Shown here: positions 1-11,420 of the stretch, piece after piece
Layout: every line of letters begins with the position of its first letter
How positions within the stretch are numbered: position 1 is the stretch's first letter
Assembly: GCA_963995525.1 (NCBI GenBank)
Contig: OZ023205.1
Location: forward strand, 55,844,677 to 55,908,676
Direction of reading: 5' to 3'
DNA from: Escarpia spicata
Taxonomy: Eukaryota > Annelida > Polychaeta > Sabellida > Siboglinidae
Length of the DNA stretch: 64,000 nt
The notes under the pieces: model-generated
Seen by the model: the letters and a program-made list of their open reading frames with translations, nothing else
Databases searched by the model: none
Told to the model about the DNA's origin: nothing
Made by a program: the position numbers and the translations under genes

Positions 1-53
1 CGATGGCACGAGAACGCATCACATCAATTCGGAACTACAAATATAAATATTAC

Positions 54-57
54 GGTA

Positions 58-110
<53 letters not shown>
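54..110. repeat. (AT)n microsatellite
   Basis: An almost pure TA/AT dinucleotide tract. It produces a spurious Tyr/Ile-rich reading frame and is not coding. Confidence 0.9.
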
Positions 111-114
<4 letters not shown>

Positions 115-361
115 GTTATATGGAAATAAATACCCCATGTATAACAGTAACAAATCCGTAGATAAAATAAATCTAAAACATATTTTCAAGATGTAAATAA
201 AATAGATTTCCATAATCTTAAAAGTGCTAGCAGTTTGTTTTGAACACATTGGAATTTGCTTCCGTAACAATATTCGAAACGAGTTTAGCTTTTATTATCC
301 GTCTCGCCACAACGAGAGTCTCAGGTCTTCTAAACCCATTCATTGTTCCAAAATAACTTAC

Positions 362-475
362 CTTGAGAAGAAATCTGAATAGCGTCCCATCTTCCTCCTG
401 CGTAGGATCGGCGTAGCCAGTCTGCAAGACCATGACGACCAGCAGCAGTCCGAAGGCAATGAATACTCCTCGCAT
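362..475 (-). CDS. Signal-peptide exon of a small secreted protein (first coding exon)
   Basis: An ATG at 475 (minus strand) opens a 38-codon stretch. It has a classic secretory signal: a short basic start (MRG), a hydrophobic core (FIAFGLLLVVMVL) and a plausible cleavage site after GYA, followed by an acidic segment (DPTQEEDG). The frame runs in phase 0 into AAG|GTAAGT, a full consensus 5' splice site at 362/361, so the residues beyond it in the open frame are probably intron. The remaining exons would lie below position 1 or were not recognised; the sequence below 361 is AT-rich and starts with a microsatellite. The product class (neuropeptide, antimicrobial or other secreted precursor) cannot be decided from a signal sequence and 17 further residues. 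The exon structure is seen; the function is unknown. Confidence 0.5.
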
Positions 476-1082
476 CTTTACTGTTTCGTTCCTGAACGCC
501 TCTCGGAGATCACTGAAAGAAACTGCACAAACACGTCGGCTTGAAAGATGTTGGTCTGTTTAAAGAACTGTCGAGTCTTATACCCCACAGAAGACGTCAA
601 CATGTTGGTTCGGTCACGCATCACCGAAGCCGGGTTCAGGCGGGTAAACTAGCTGCACCAGGTATAACTAAGATAGATCAAAGTTAAAACAATGGTTCCT
701 TTGTGAGTCTGATATTGCTGAATGGGCTGTTGTTGTTTATTCCGAATACTCTGGAATGTTTACCTGAGCTATAGGTTAATCTATGGTCGGTTCTTACGAA
801 TGGTATGCAAACAGCAAAGTTGTTGATTTTCTCCAAATATGTTCGCCTCTTAGATTCTTGAAATATACATGTTGACCTGTATGAACTGTATTGTGGGGCA
901 CCTGAAGTCATGTAATGTTGCTTATGAAATGTCGAATGTGTAAGCTGTGGTTATCATTCGATACCCTACGAATTACATGCCATACGTGTTATTCTAACTG
1001 TGTATCTAACTTTATTTGCTCCCTATGTCACATGTAATGTTTTGTAATATGTATATCTAACATTTCAACACGTTTATTATGC
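476..1082. other. Non-coding, no feature recognised
   Basis: AT-rich sequence upstream of the secreted-peptide exon. It may hold that gene's 5' UTR and promoter, but no clear TATA box or initiator stands out. A 75-codon minus-strand open frame at 684-911 has no recognisable domain and looks fortuitous. Confidence 0.4.
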
Positions 1083-1471
1083 AAAGAACTTAGTTTCCTA
1101 GTTGTTTCCAGCACTCGGCAACGTTCTATTAACTGACTAGTCTGTATATATTGTGGTTATAATGTTATGATCTTATGAGGTCTCATTCAACTAGCCGCCT
1201 TTTTCAGAACATTATCGCCAAGCCGACCTTTCTATGCTGGCATTGAGGGTGGTCACTGCCAGGGTGCTTGTCGTCCTCAGTGGTTCTTTTACGTTCCAAA
1301 TTGAGATGGGACCGACATTAACGTGATCTCCGAGTCACGAGGGATACACAGTCCTCAATGTTGAGAGCCTAGTTTTTACACCAAATATACCATACCTGCC
1401 CGGTCCGGGTATTGAACTCGGGGCGCCGGCATGTCAGGCGGATGTGCTAAACACTACACTATCGCGCGCCC
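1083..1471 (-). mobile_element. tRNA-derived SINE, copy 1
   Basis: On the minus strand the element begins with a tRNA-like head. A box A-like TAGTGTAGTGTTTAGCAC lies at 1461-1444 and a box B-like GAGTTCAATACCC at 1419-1407, with tRNA-like spacing. About 300 bp of tRNA-unrelated body follow, ending in a conserved tail (CTAGTTGTTTCCAGCACTCG on the plus strand). The same sequence recurs at 50438-50774 in the same orientation, and its tail recurs at 30267-30360 in the opposite orientation. An internal Pol III promoter is inferred from the boxes. Confidence 0.75.
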
Positions 1472-2552
1472 TTTTTGGAACTAATCTAACATTTTGGATG
1501 TAAACCCATAGCACAGTATGTTATGTCGACTGATACAATCAAAGAGAAATATGTATAAATAGAGCGTATTGTCTAATATGCTAATAAGATGAATGTCTAC
1601 GTCTTCGTTGCTGTTTTTTGTCGGGGTGCGAAGTATCAGATATCCAGCCCTTCATCTCTCCGATCTTGATGTTGCCGATAACATCAGAAATGTCTACAAG
1701 TCACAGTTAACGATATTTGTACTTAGCGCTAGACTTTAGGTGTACGTATTTCACGGAGCGAACAGATCTTCTTCTTAGCTAAAACCATGCAGCACATAAC
1801 TATTCAGGTACATATACAATATATACAATGTGTCAATGTTGTCCATACGTTTTACCATATATTCTATTAGATGATAGATGTCGTACAACATACGAAATTC
1901 AGCCAGGAAACTGCCCTGTGTCTGACGTATTGTAGACGACATCCAGTTTTATTAATAATATCTCACCAGCTAGAACGTATCGTCATTTGTCCACACCCTT
2001 CGTGTGTAGAGAGACCGCACAATATCGAAACACCAGATTTTATAATCTATAAGTTAGTATTGACTTTGATCCGCTGTTTTCATACAAAATGTGTACGTGC
2101 GTCGCGCCCGTACGTTCGTGCATGCATGTACATGTTTGTATGTGCGCGCGCGCGTGTGTGTGAGAGAGCGAGCACGTGTTTTCTTAATCACAACCATCTA
2201 TCCGTATGTATATCATAGATATAACTATACTTATCCAGCGCTCTCCTCATATATAACTCTAGACAAATAGGTATCACCTAGGGTAGGGTCACGACCAAGA
2301 GTTCAGATCGACCGTGAGGTGACGATAATACCGTATAAAGGGGGCAAATGGCCATTGATTGTGTGATTGATTGAACCGAGTTATTCTGCAATTCCAGACA
2401 TAAATCGGTTTATCCGTTGTTGTAAACAAGATGCGGTGTGGATACTGTAGCAACGTTCATATGCACGCTATTTGTGTCGTCCGGACAGCTTGACGAAAAC
2501 ATACGGCGGGACAGAATCTTTCGTAAGTGCCAGAAAATAGTCTCTTGCCTGG
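1472..2552. other. Non-coding, no gene recognised
   Basis: AT-rich, with a short (GT/GC)n tract near 2130-2175. The 115-codon plus frame at 1871-2218 runs through that simple repeat and has no domain signature. Confidence 0.4.
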
Positions 2553-3895
2553 AACAGGGGACCGTTTCACTAAGATATTAAGCTCTTAAGGAAAATCCAT
2601 CCTAGAACAGAATTTGACGGAAAAATCAAGGAGTATTTTCAAAATGCGTTTCACTAACGTGATCGTTAAATAACTCTTAAGGCAAAGAGCGATATTTCCA
2701 TCATGATAATCGATAATCTACACAGTTGGCACAAGTGCGTAGAGAGCACCAACAACTTAAACCGAAATTGTGCCGTCGAGTATAGTAACATGAAGGGCAG
2801 TAATGCGCAGGTTAAGTTAGATACAGCTTAAACTTTATCTTTGCTCAACATTTATTAACAAATGTCACAACAACCTTGACCTTCGCAAAGCCGTAAACAG
2901 TTAAGCACACGTCAACAGGTCACGACGTTAATCACTTAATGTCGTGTAAACAAATCATGCTTTAGCAAACTTTTAATCGCTGACATTTGGAAGACTTATT
3001 TGGCTGTGAACAACTGGTTATCTGCGTGAAAGTGGACCCAAATTAAAACGCAGTTTGTAAAATCTAGCTGTTTATGAAAGCTTGATTAACGAATAACGTC
3101 GTCTTGACTCTTGGAATTTTGCATTTTTAGGACTGTTTTTATGGACCGTATCATATATGGCGCATCCAGGATGAATTGTTAGTGAAACGCAGTTTGTTAA
3201 GAATGTTAGTGAAAGGTGTTTGCGTACTGCATACGCGCGGTTATCAAGTGTACCTGGGGCTGGGGTCCGTTTCACTAACATTCTTAAGAGCTCTTAGGCT
3301 CGATTTTTGTCCATAAAATTGAGTGTTCTCCTTACCTAGGAGCAAAAATGAAAAACTGCGTTTTAACAATTCAACCTGGATACAATCCATAAAAACGGTT
3401 CTAAAAATGCCAATTTCTAAGACGACATACCACTCTTTAACTAAAATAAAAAGCTAGAATTTACTAACTGCCTGTTTCTTTAAGGTCCACTTCCACGCAG
3501 AAAACCAATTGTTCACAGCCAAATAAGTCTTCCAAATATTAGCGATTAAAAGTTTGCTAAAGCATGATTTGTTTACACGACATTAGTGTCGTGTCCGGTT
3601 GACGTGTGCCTGGCTGTTTACGGCTTTGCGAAGGTCAAGGTTGTTGTGACATTTGTTAATCAATTTTATGCAAAGTTTAAGCTGTATCTAACTTAACCTG
3701 CGAACTACTGCCCTTCATAATACTATACTCGACGGCACAATTTCGGTTTAAGTTGTTGGCGCTCTCTACGCACTTGTAAACTAAAAATTGTCAACAACGA
3801 CGCTCCCGTCAAACGACGTGGTTATTCTTCCGGCTGCCGTAACCCAGATTCAGGTGGCTATTCTTCCGTGAGTTCCGGTGCGCATGCGCAGTAAG
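2553..3895. repeat. Foldback (long inverted repeat) element
   Basis: Two arms of roughly 300 bp, about 2724-3030 and 3482-3778, are reverse complements. For example, TAAACCGAAATTGTGCCGTC in the left arm is matched by GACGGCACAATTTCGGTTTA in the right arm, and AAGTCTTCCAAAT is matched by ATTTGGAAGACTT. A roughly 450-bp spacer lies between them. The outer flanks 2553-2710 and 3790-3895 occur again, inverted, at about 14475-14640 and 14210-14330, where the arms are missing. The organisation fits a non-autonomous foldback/MITE family. No transposase is visible. Confidence 0.75.
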
Positions 3896-3930
3896 CCTAC
3901 TCCAGCATAGCATAGCCGCGCATGCGCAGG
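3879..3930. promoter_or_regulatory. Two NRF-1-like GCGCATGCGC palindromes upstream of a start codon
   Basis: TGCGCATGCGCA-type palindromes occur at about 3880-3891 and again at about 3918-3928, just 5' of the ATG at 3953. They match the known NRF-1/initiator-type palindrome of animal TATA-less promoters. The first lies in sequence shared with the dispersed repeat at 14.2 kb, so the promoter may have been supplied by a transposable element. Function is inferred. Confidence 0.4.
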
Positions 3931-3952
3931 TTCGACGCAGCGTCTTCACAAA

Positions 3953-4224
3953 ATGGCAGTCAGGAAAGCGTTCGTGGGTGTTAACGTCGGTGACAAATTT
4001 TGTTCCTTTTCCCAGTTATCCGATAAACTCAAACGAGTGCAAGATGACAGTTTTGTACAACTCTATATGCGTGATTCGAGGACCATTGACGGTGCCAAGC
4101 ACCGTATGCCGAACGTTGCCGCAACGGCCAATCCACATTTGAAGTACTACTCTGTCCAGTACTGTTGTGTTTTCGGATGGAAAGTACACAAGTCCGAAAG
4201 CAAAGGCACAAGAGCCGCAGCACA
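3953..4224 (+). CDS. ZSWIM3/FAR1-like protein, exon 1
   Basis: The ATG at 3953 opens 90 codons plus two bases, ending at CACA|GTAAGT, a strong donor (phase 2). The peptide has the pattern of the N-terminal FAR1-like domain of ZSWIM3-type proteins: VGDKFCSFSQLSDKL, then RDSRTI, then LKYYSVQYCCVFGWK. The family is related to domesticated MULE-type transposases and normally continues with a transposase-like core and a SWIM zinc finger. That core is not seen in this window, so the gene is either incomplete here or a short derivative. It is read with exon 2 at 5509, whose phase matches. The family call rests on motif recognition and not on an alignment. Confidence 0.6.
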
Positions 4225-5508
4225 GTAAGTCTGCTTATTTAAATAATTATATCTTATTCAAAGTCCTATCTTATTATATCCCATATATATATGCCTTCCT
4301 TGGGCTTGGCCACGTAGCCATGGCGGTACTTTGCAGTTTAGCCTTAACCTTAGGCTTAGCCTTAGGCTTAGCCTTAGGCCCACACCTCGAAAAAACATGA
4401 TGACGGTCACCTACAGCCACCAAACTTAACACCATATATCTAAAACACCTATTTTACACACACATATATATACTTGTGACGTGATCAAACAATTACATTT
4501 TTTACTGTCTTTTATCGATCAAAATGTACAAGAAATTCACCCGTTTTTGCGTGTACTCATTAGCTCCACCTGGAACTCCGGTAGGTGGCGCCACTTTATG
4601 GTTGACTTGAGACGTGTGGATATATCACTATTCACATTTCAATAATATTGTACGACTATTGTAACATAAAGTCAATAAAATACGCGATATAAAATAAATT
4701 CCCTTTAATTCAGTATCGACAGTAAGTGGGGGTTTATTACGACTATGGGTTTGTGTAAATACTGGTGCATTTTAATATTGTTTATCAGAGGCAAAATTAC
4801 TGAAAATACACGTATGACAAAACTACAGTTGAATGGGCCAAACCGTTTTTGGATATTAGACTTCTCATCTGTTGTAAGTCCAAATCACAGTGACGGAACA
4901 CTTGTCTTATAAGGGAGGTGGGGTGCGTATGCTATTAGTTAAACCTCAATTTTAAAATCTTTACGAAAATGAACCAATGACATTGCAGCAGGGTGATTCA
5001 TAAATAATTTTGTTTACTTGAGCTAATTAAACACACATGAAGATGTTGTCATTGACCCTAATGAAGTCTAAGGACAATGATTAGCTGGAGTAGGCCATAG
5101 CCAGAGTCTGTTATCAGATACTGTCTACTGACTGGACCTTCTGGTCAATCAAGCAAGTGGCATTGTTTTCTGAATGTCTGCTAATTAGGCTGTGTAATAT
5201 TATGTAATTGAACTGCTTGAGACGTCTGGCCTTTGATGAATTCACACCCTAAGGTGACTTTGTCTGGTGCCTTGCCAAGTCTCATCTCCATCCCCGATGG
5301 CGAAACTAACAGTGTACTGAGCCCATAACCGAACTGCCATGCCCAATTTGTCCATCCAGCATGCTTATGGAAATGTACCGACCGTTACCTTACTGTTAGC
5401 GTTTAATTAGCGCTTACTTATCCGGTCAGGTACAAGGTTGGATCATAGTTTAGGTCAGAACATTTGTGAGTGACGTCAGCTGTGTTCATAATTAAAATAT
5501 CATTTCAG
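4225..5508 (+). other. Intron 1 of the ZSWIM-like gene, with telomere-like hexamers
   Basis: Bounded by GTAAGT at 4225 and TTTCAG at 5508. Near its 5' end, about 4337-4380, TTAGGC and TTAGCC hexamers alternate about six times. The remainder is AT-rich without recognisable features. Confidence 0.55.
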
Positions 5509-5617
5509 GACACTAAAAAGACAATGCCAAGCTGGAATTAAAATTGGACTCGGAGCCGACTACCAGCAGCTTGAGGTGAAAACAATAGATGTCATCCACA
5601 ATCATGAGGTGTCGGAG
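5509..5617 (+). CDS. ZSWIM3/FAR1-like protein, exon 2
   Basis: The acceptor ATCATTTCAG|G precedes a 109-bp exon that completes the split codon of exon 1. It encodes a continuation of the FAR1-like fold, including RQCQAGIKIG and the hallmark VIHNHEVSE (a His-Asn-His-Glu block near the end of this zinc-binding domain). It ends in phase 0 at GAG|GTAAAG. Agreement of phase and of domain content with exon 1 makes this pair convincing. The next exon is uncertain: an AG acceptor at 6600 (TTTTTACAG) is followed by sequence with no recognisable domain. Confidence 0.6.
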
Positions 5618-6837
5618 GTAAAGCAGATTGACTGCATCTTTTTTAGAATTTATGTACAGATAGTCTTTTATATAAATAAATGTTACTACTTAAAATAATA
5701 CTGTATTTCACCTGTATAATATTATTATAATGTCGTAGAGACTTGTCTCGCGTACATCAACACAAATTTCATAAAACATTTAATATGGTAATTATATATA
5801 ACAATATTTCTAAATTGTATTTATCCAGACGGATTACAATTTGATTTCACATATATAATTACAATATATTACTGTACAATATATATATATATATATATAT
5901 AATTAATAAATGATATCCATTACATTATATTTGCCTGGATAAATACAAGTTAGAAACATTGTTATATAAAATTACCATATTGTCATTTTTGTGGCGAATA
6001 AATAATTGTTATAAAATTTTAAACAATATTTACAAACAGTACATCATAGTTCTCAGGCCTTGACATTAAGGTTTTGAATCCACTGGCCCAGGGTGCCAGT
6101 AGATTGGAAAATTTAGTGGCCCACCTGTGAAAGTTACCGGCCCGGATTTCGGTATGGTCCTGCATAATCTTGTTTATATATATATAATATTTTACTCCCC
6201 GAAGGAGGACCTTGTAGGCAGACACTGCTAATAATTTAGGCAAGTTAAATTATCATTAAAGGCTAGGGTAAGGTAGAGCCAACATTTTGAAAATAAATAT
6301 CACATCGTGGACTTGCTAAGACTGACTTGTGCAGGCAATATCTCACACTTATTGAGAAATTATGTGCACACTTAGCCTAATGAGAATCTTGGTGTAAACA
6401 TGACACGCTAAGCATCATTGACATTGTGAAAAGCAATTTAATTAGAGTTTTAATCTTCTGTGAGAATCTTCTAATCAAAACTGTTCTTGAATGTCCTTTA
6501 ATTTGACTTTGCTCATTCTGTATGAACCCTGATTGTGCCTATTATACATCTGCATTCTATGACTGCATACATAATGCTAATATTTACATCCTTTTTACAG
6601 CCATGCTGTGCTGGTTTACAAAGAGAGACACGGCTGTGGCGGCACTCCATGGTGACCGGCTGCTGAGAGATGCGGACATTAGCAGGAATGTGCAGACAGC
6701 TGCTTGCCTTGACAGCCATGTGTGCCTCGCGGCCATTCAAAAGTACTTTGATACAATCAGTAATTCCACTTGTTTATCAACGTTTCTGCACCACCAATTT
6801 CTACGATCTTTCTCCGCCAAATATAGCCTCGATTCGA
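5618..6837. other. AT-rich intron or intergenic sequence, possible undetected exon near 6601
   Basis: Holds a (TA)n tract at about 5879-5900 and a good acceptor (CCTTTTTACAG at 6600). An open plus frame of about 80 codons follows the acceptor, with no domain I recognise. About 90 bp at 6745-6838 recur inverted at 15726-15790, next to the second CR1 copy, so part of this is dispersed repeat. Confidence 0.35.
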
Positions 6838-7239
6838 TTATGCGGTAGAATATATAGGAGATAAAGTAACAACCATCAAACTACTAACATAAGATAATAT
6901 ATGTGTAAGCCAGGGTATACCTAAGCCAATACTTGCTAGATATTTTGATTAGGTAACATTGTTGTTAAAATTAACAAGGGCGATAGTCGGGCGGCGTAAC
7001 CTAAATAAATAAAGCAGCCTAACGTAACGTAATTGATTGTATTTAAATTAGGTCACTACCGGTAATGTTAGCGTTCGTGTCAGGATAAATAGTCGGCTGT
7101 GTAATTGAAATTTGTAACCTAAAGTGTGCTGTAGTACACAGGAAACAGTCTTTATAAAGACTAAGTTAGTTAAGTTATTAAATAAATTCTGATCGGGATA
7201 TGGCGCCTTGCAAGCGGCAAGTCAAGGCAAAGCGACACT

Positions 7240-8348
7240 TGGTGCCACAGCTGGGTAGATTTTGCATTGTCCGGCTGTGGGAAGTCATGGGCAGAAACCA
7301 TGGAGGAAGGATTCACCTTTCAGTGCATTGGGTGTTGGAAGGTGGAGTGTCTGCAGAAGGAGGTAGTTAGGTTGACAGATATTGTGAAGGGAATGGAGAT
7401 GGGAATTAGCAAGGAGGCAGGTCGAATGGAGAGAGACGACAGGGAGAGAGGTGAGAATACTGCAAGACTGAAGGAGAATAGCAGTGGCAAGAAAACTGAG
7501 GAAAGGAGATTGAGAGGATGGAAGGTGATTGGAGGGGAAGAAATTTGAAAATCGACAACAGAAAACGTGACAAGCGTGAAGGTGACAGGGGAAAAAGTGA
7601 TCATAGAGAAGGAGGGAGGGAAGATGGGACGGGAGAGGAGATCGGAAAATGAGATGGGACGAAAGAAGAAGGGACGAAAGGAAGTGAGAGCAAATGTGAT
7701 AGAAGAGAAGTCGATAAAAGGGACGCTGACAGAAGGAAAGGTGACAAGAGAAAAAGCGACAGTAAAGAATGGATCGGAAGAGAATGTGACAGGAGAGAAG
7801 ACGACAGGGGGGAAAGACAGATGCAAACCGAAGAAGGAGCTATTCTAAGGCAGTGATTGAGGGGGCAATGAGGAATGAGAGGGTGTTTCTGGGCGACTCC
7901 ATTATGAGAAAGACGGACAAGACACTGAGCGAGGGGAAGGACGTCGTTGTTTGTTTACCAGGGGCTAGGATTGAACATGTAACTGACAGGGTAGAGAAGG
8001 TATTGGCACATGACAAGGGGGGGGTCTATACTGGTACATGTAGGAACAAATAATGCAGACAGGGAGGGAACAACTGCGATAGTACAGAAGTATAGACAGT
8101 TAGTGAGGAAGCTAAAGAAGACTAGAGTTGAACAGGTTATTCTGTCAAGAATTTTGCCAGTAATGGGAGGAAGGGGGGCAACGTATAGAAACTGCAAGAG
8201 GATGGCGATCAACGCACTAGTTGAGCAGATGTGTGAAGAAGAGGGGGTGGGATTCACAGATTTATGGGGATACTTTGTTGGGAGGGAAGATATGTACATG
8301 AGAGATGACCTCCATCTTAGTGGAAAGGGGGCAGCAGTTTTCTCATAG
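7240..8348 (+). pseudogene. CR1-like ORF1 (PHD-like finger plus SGNH esterase domain), broken
   Basis: Three open segments in different frames make up ORF1. The first retains part of a PHD-like finger (SGCGKSWAET, FQCIGCW). A highly charged, repetitive Lys/Arg/Glu stretch follows. The last part, about 7885-8345, is an SGNH-hydrolase (esterase) domain with GDSIMR (block I), HVGTNNA (block III, GTNN) and DDLHLSGKG (block V, Asp-x-x-His). ORF1 esterase domains are established for CR1/L2 LINEs. A frameshift lies at a G-run near 8020, and stops separate the segments. Confidence 0.75.
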
Positions 8349-8464
8349 AACCTGCTGCGATCTGTTGACAGTGGGACAGGTTGCATCTATTTAAACTAGA
8401 TTCGCAGGGATGACTCACAAAAAAGCCTGAAAATGGAGGCATAGATAAAGACAGCACAAATAAA

Positions 8465-11331
8465 TAAGCAAATAACAGTCTGGAAAACTCTTCTGAAGCT
8501 GGATATAAATGTGTTTGTTTAAATGCAAGGAGTATAGTAAACAAAAGAAATGAACTAAACATTATGGTAGAAGATATTGACCCTCATATAATAGGTATAA
8601 CCGAATCCTGGACCAACACCGATATATCAGATGCTGAATTGGGACTGACAGGATATGTAATGTTTAGAAAAGATAGAATAGGAAGAAAGGGAGGTGGAAT
8701 TATTTTATATATTAAAGAATCTATTCAGGCTTATGAAATAAAATTAGAAAGAGAAGCAGATTGCGAAGAAGCTGTTTGGTGTAACATAGTTACAGGAAAC
8801 TCAACGTTAACAGTTGGGTTAGTTTATCGAAGTCCAAACATAAGCATAGAAGAGAATGAAAAAATACAAAACGCTATAAGGGAAGTAAGCAAACGGAACT
8901 GTATTATTATGGGGGACTTTAACCATGGGCATATACAATGGAAATCTCTACAGAGTATGGGGAGTGAGGACCACACGTTTTTAGTTTTAGTTCAAGATAC
9001 ATTCCTTTCTCAACATGTGCTAGAACCAACCAGGGGTAAGAATGTGTTAGACATAGTTTTGTCCTCACAGAATGAATTAGTTGACAATGTCAAGATATGT
9101 GAGCCACTGGGGAGTAGCGATCACAACCAGATACATTTTATCATCAAAGTAAAATCAGAAAGGAATAGTAAAAAGCAGTATAGGAGAAATTTCCACAAAG
9201 GAAGGTATAAGAACATGAGGAAATATTTAGCAAAGATAGACTGGAATAAGACACTGAAAAATAAGACGGCAACAGAATGCTGGAATATATTAAAGAGTGA
9301 AATTAAATGCATAGTCGATAAATTTGTACCCTTCAAAAAACAAGGAAAACGGTCCAAAAAGAAACACTTATCGAAAGAAGCCATTAGAAAAATTAAGTAT
9401 AAACAAATGATGTGGAAGTCATATAGATGTAGTGGAAATGATGGAGACTACAACAATTATAAAGAAGCACTTAACCAAGCTACAGCTGAAATTAGAAATT
9501 CAAAGAGAAGCTATGAACAACAATTAGCTAGTAATATAAAACATGACAGCAAGAGTTTTTATGAGTATGTTCGAAGCAAACAGAAAGTTCAAGATAAGGT
9601 CGGTCCTCTAGAAGATAGTGCTGGAAATATAATATCAGAGGGATTCTTAATGGCAGAAGACCTGAATGAGTACTTTAGTTCAGTGTTTACCAAGGAAGAT
9701 ATTAGTTCACTGCCAGTACCAGAGGCTAAGTTTAAGGGGGCAGATTCAGACTATTTAGGACAATTAATTGTAACTCCGGAAATGGTAGCTAAGAAAATAA
9801 GGGCTATGAAGGATAATAAATCACCTGGAGTGGATGGTATTCCACCCAAACTACTACTGGAAATTGTAGAACAAATTAGCATACCGCTTGCAACAGTTTT
9901 CAACTTGTCATTAGAAGAGGGAGTGGATCCTTTAGAATGGAAAGAAGCAAACATTATACCGTTATTCAAAAAAGGTTCGAGAAACAAGTCAGAGAACTAT
10001 AGACCAGTGAGTTTAACATCTGTGATTTGTAAATTATTAGAAAGACTAATTAAAGATCACATGGTGGATTTTCTTGTTAAACAAAACTTGATAAACCCAT
10101 CTCAACATGGTTTTTTTAAAGCGAGGTCATGCTTAACAAATATGTTATGTTTTTTGGAAGACATCACTAAATGGGTAGATGAGGGATCACCAGTAGATAT
10201 CGTCTACTTAGATTTTCAAAAAGCTTTCGACAAAGTACCACATCAAAAGATTACTGCTTAAACTAAAGGCTCATGGCATAGGAAATGGTATAATAAACTG
10301 GATAGAACAATGGCCGATTGACAGAAGACAACGTGTAGTAGTTGATGGGGAGGTTTCAAACTGGAAATCGGTATTGAGTGGGGTACCACAGGGATCAGTA
10401 TTAGGTCCTATATTATTCTTAATATATATCAACGATTTAGATGATGAAATAACAAGCAAGGTGTTGAAATTTGCGGATGATACAAAAGTGTTTAGAAGGA
10501 TTAAAAGTGATGGAGATAGACAGCATTTACAAGATGATCTTGACAGGTTGATCAAATGGTCTGAAAAGTGGCAAATGCTGTTCAATTTTGGGAAATGTAA
10601 ATGCCTCCACACAGGACATGGGAACGAAGAAGTAGAATATACAATGGGGGGTACTGTACTAAGTACTACTGTAAAAGAAAAGGACTTAGGGTTAACCATT
10701 AGTGCTGATATGAAGGTTTCAGAGCAGTGCGGAATTGCAGCTTCAAAGGGAAATAAAATCCTTGGATTAATTAGGCGAAACATAACGTATAAGAAAAAAG
10801 AGCTAATAATACCACTGTACAAAACAATAGTTAGGCCTCATTTAGAATATTGTATTCAAGCGTGGAGGCCATATCGCAGGAAGGATCTAGATATGCTAGA
10901 AAGAGTGCAGAGGAGAGCAACTAAAATGATACCAAAACTGAGTGATCTTAGTTATGAAATACGCCTAAAAATGCGCTTTAACATCACTTGAGACCAGGAG
11001 ATTGAGAGGAGATCAGATAGAAGTGTTTAAAATATTGAAGGGTTATGAAAATATTGATAGAAATATTTTTTTCTCAGTTAAGAAAGATAGAAGAACTAGA
11101 GGACATGAACTTACATTAGCAAAGGAGCAGAGTAGATTGGATATAAGAAAGTTTTCATTTTCACAAAGGACTCTAAATGAATGGAACAGATTACCTGCTG
11201 ATTGTGTGGGTGCTAGTAGCGTGAATATGTTTACAAATAAAATCGACACACCTCAGACGGGCGGGATACACATAGATAAATGGGTTGGACTCTCGATAAG
11301 CCAAAGGGCTTCCTTGTCCACCTGCCATTAA
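8465..11331 (+). pseudogene. CR1-like ORF2 (APE endonuclease and reverse transcriptase), frameshifted
   Basis: The open frame begins just after a TAA near 8460. It shows the endonuclease motifs LNARSIVNKRNELN, IGITESW, GGGIILYI, GLVYRSP, MGDFNH and SSDHNQI. The reverse transcriptase follows: SPGVDGIPPKLL, ENYRPVSLTSV, YLDFQKAFDKVPH (catalytic Asp), GVPQGSVLGP and KFADDTKVF (the FADD catalytic pair). The C-terminal domain includes LGLTISADMKVSEQC and RTLNEWNRLPADCV. Frameshifts occur at about 10255 (inside the RT core) and about 10990. It is otherwise close to intact. Confidence 0.85.
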
Positions 11332-11420
11332 AGTTAATTCTCTGGGTGGCAATCTTGTTAAATCTTGTTAAATCTACAAAGGCTTGGCAGGCAGTGCAGA
11401 TCATTGCCGCAGAACTTTAG

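Larger units (their letters stand above)
6838..11376 (+). mobile_element. CR1-like non-LTR retrotransposon, copy 1 (near full length, mutated)
   Basis: Starts with a 5' region shared with copy 2 (GGTAGAATATATAGG, at 6844 and 15977), followed by a broken ORF1, an ORF2 with APE endonuclease and reverse transcriptase, and a 3' end of tandem AATCTTGTTA decamers with no poly(A). Short tandem 3' repeats in place of a poly(A) tail are typical of the CR1/L2 group. Both ORFs carry frameshifts, so this copy is dead. It sits between the ZSWIM-like exons and the PHD exon at 11421. Confidence 0.85.

Noticed and set aside
6601..6842. Third exon of the ZSWIM-like gene after TTTTTACAG
   Set aside because: In the required phase it reaches a stop after about 20 codons, and the other frame has no recognisable domain.
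7320..7826. 168-codon minus frame rich in Phe/Ser/Pro
   Set aside because: Antisense of the charged, repetitive part of CR1 ORF1.
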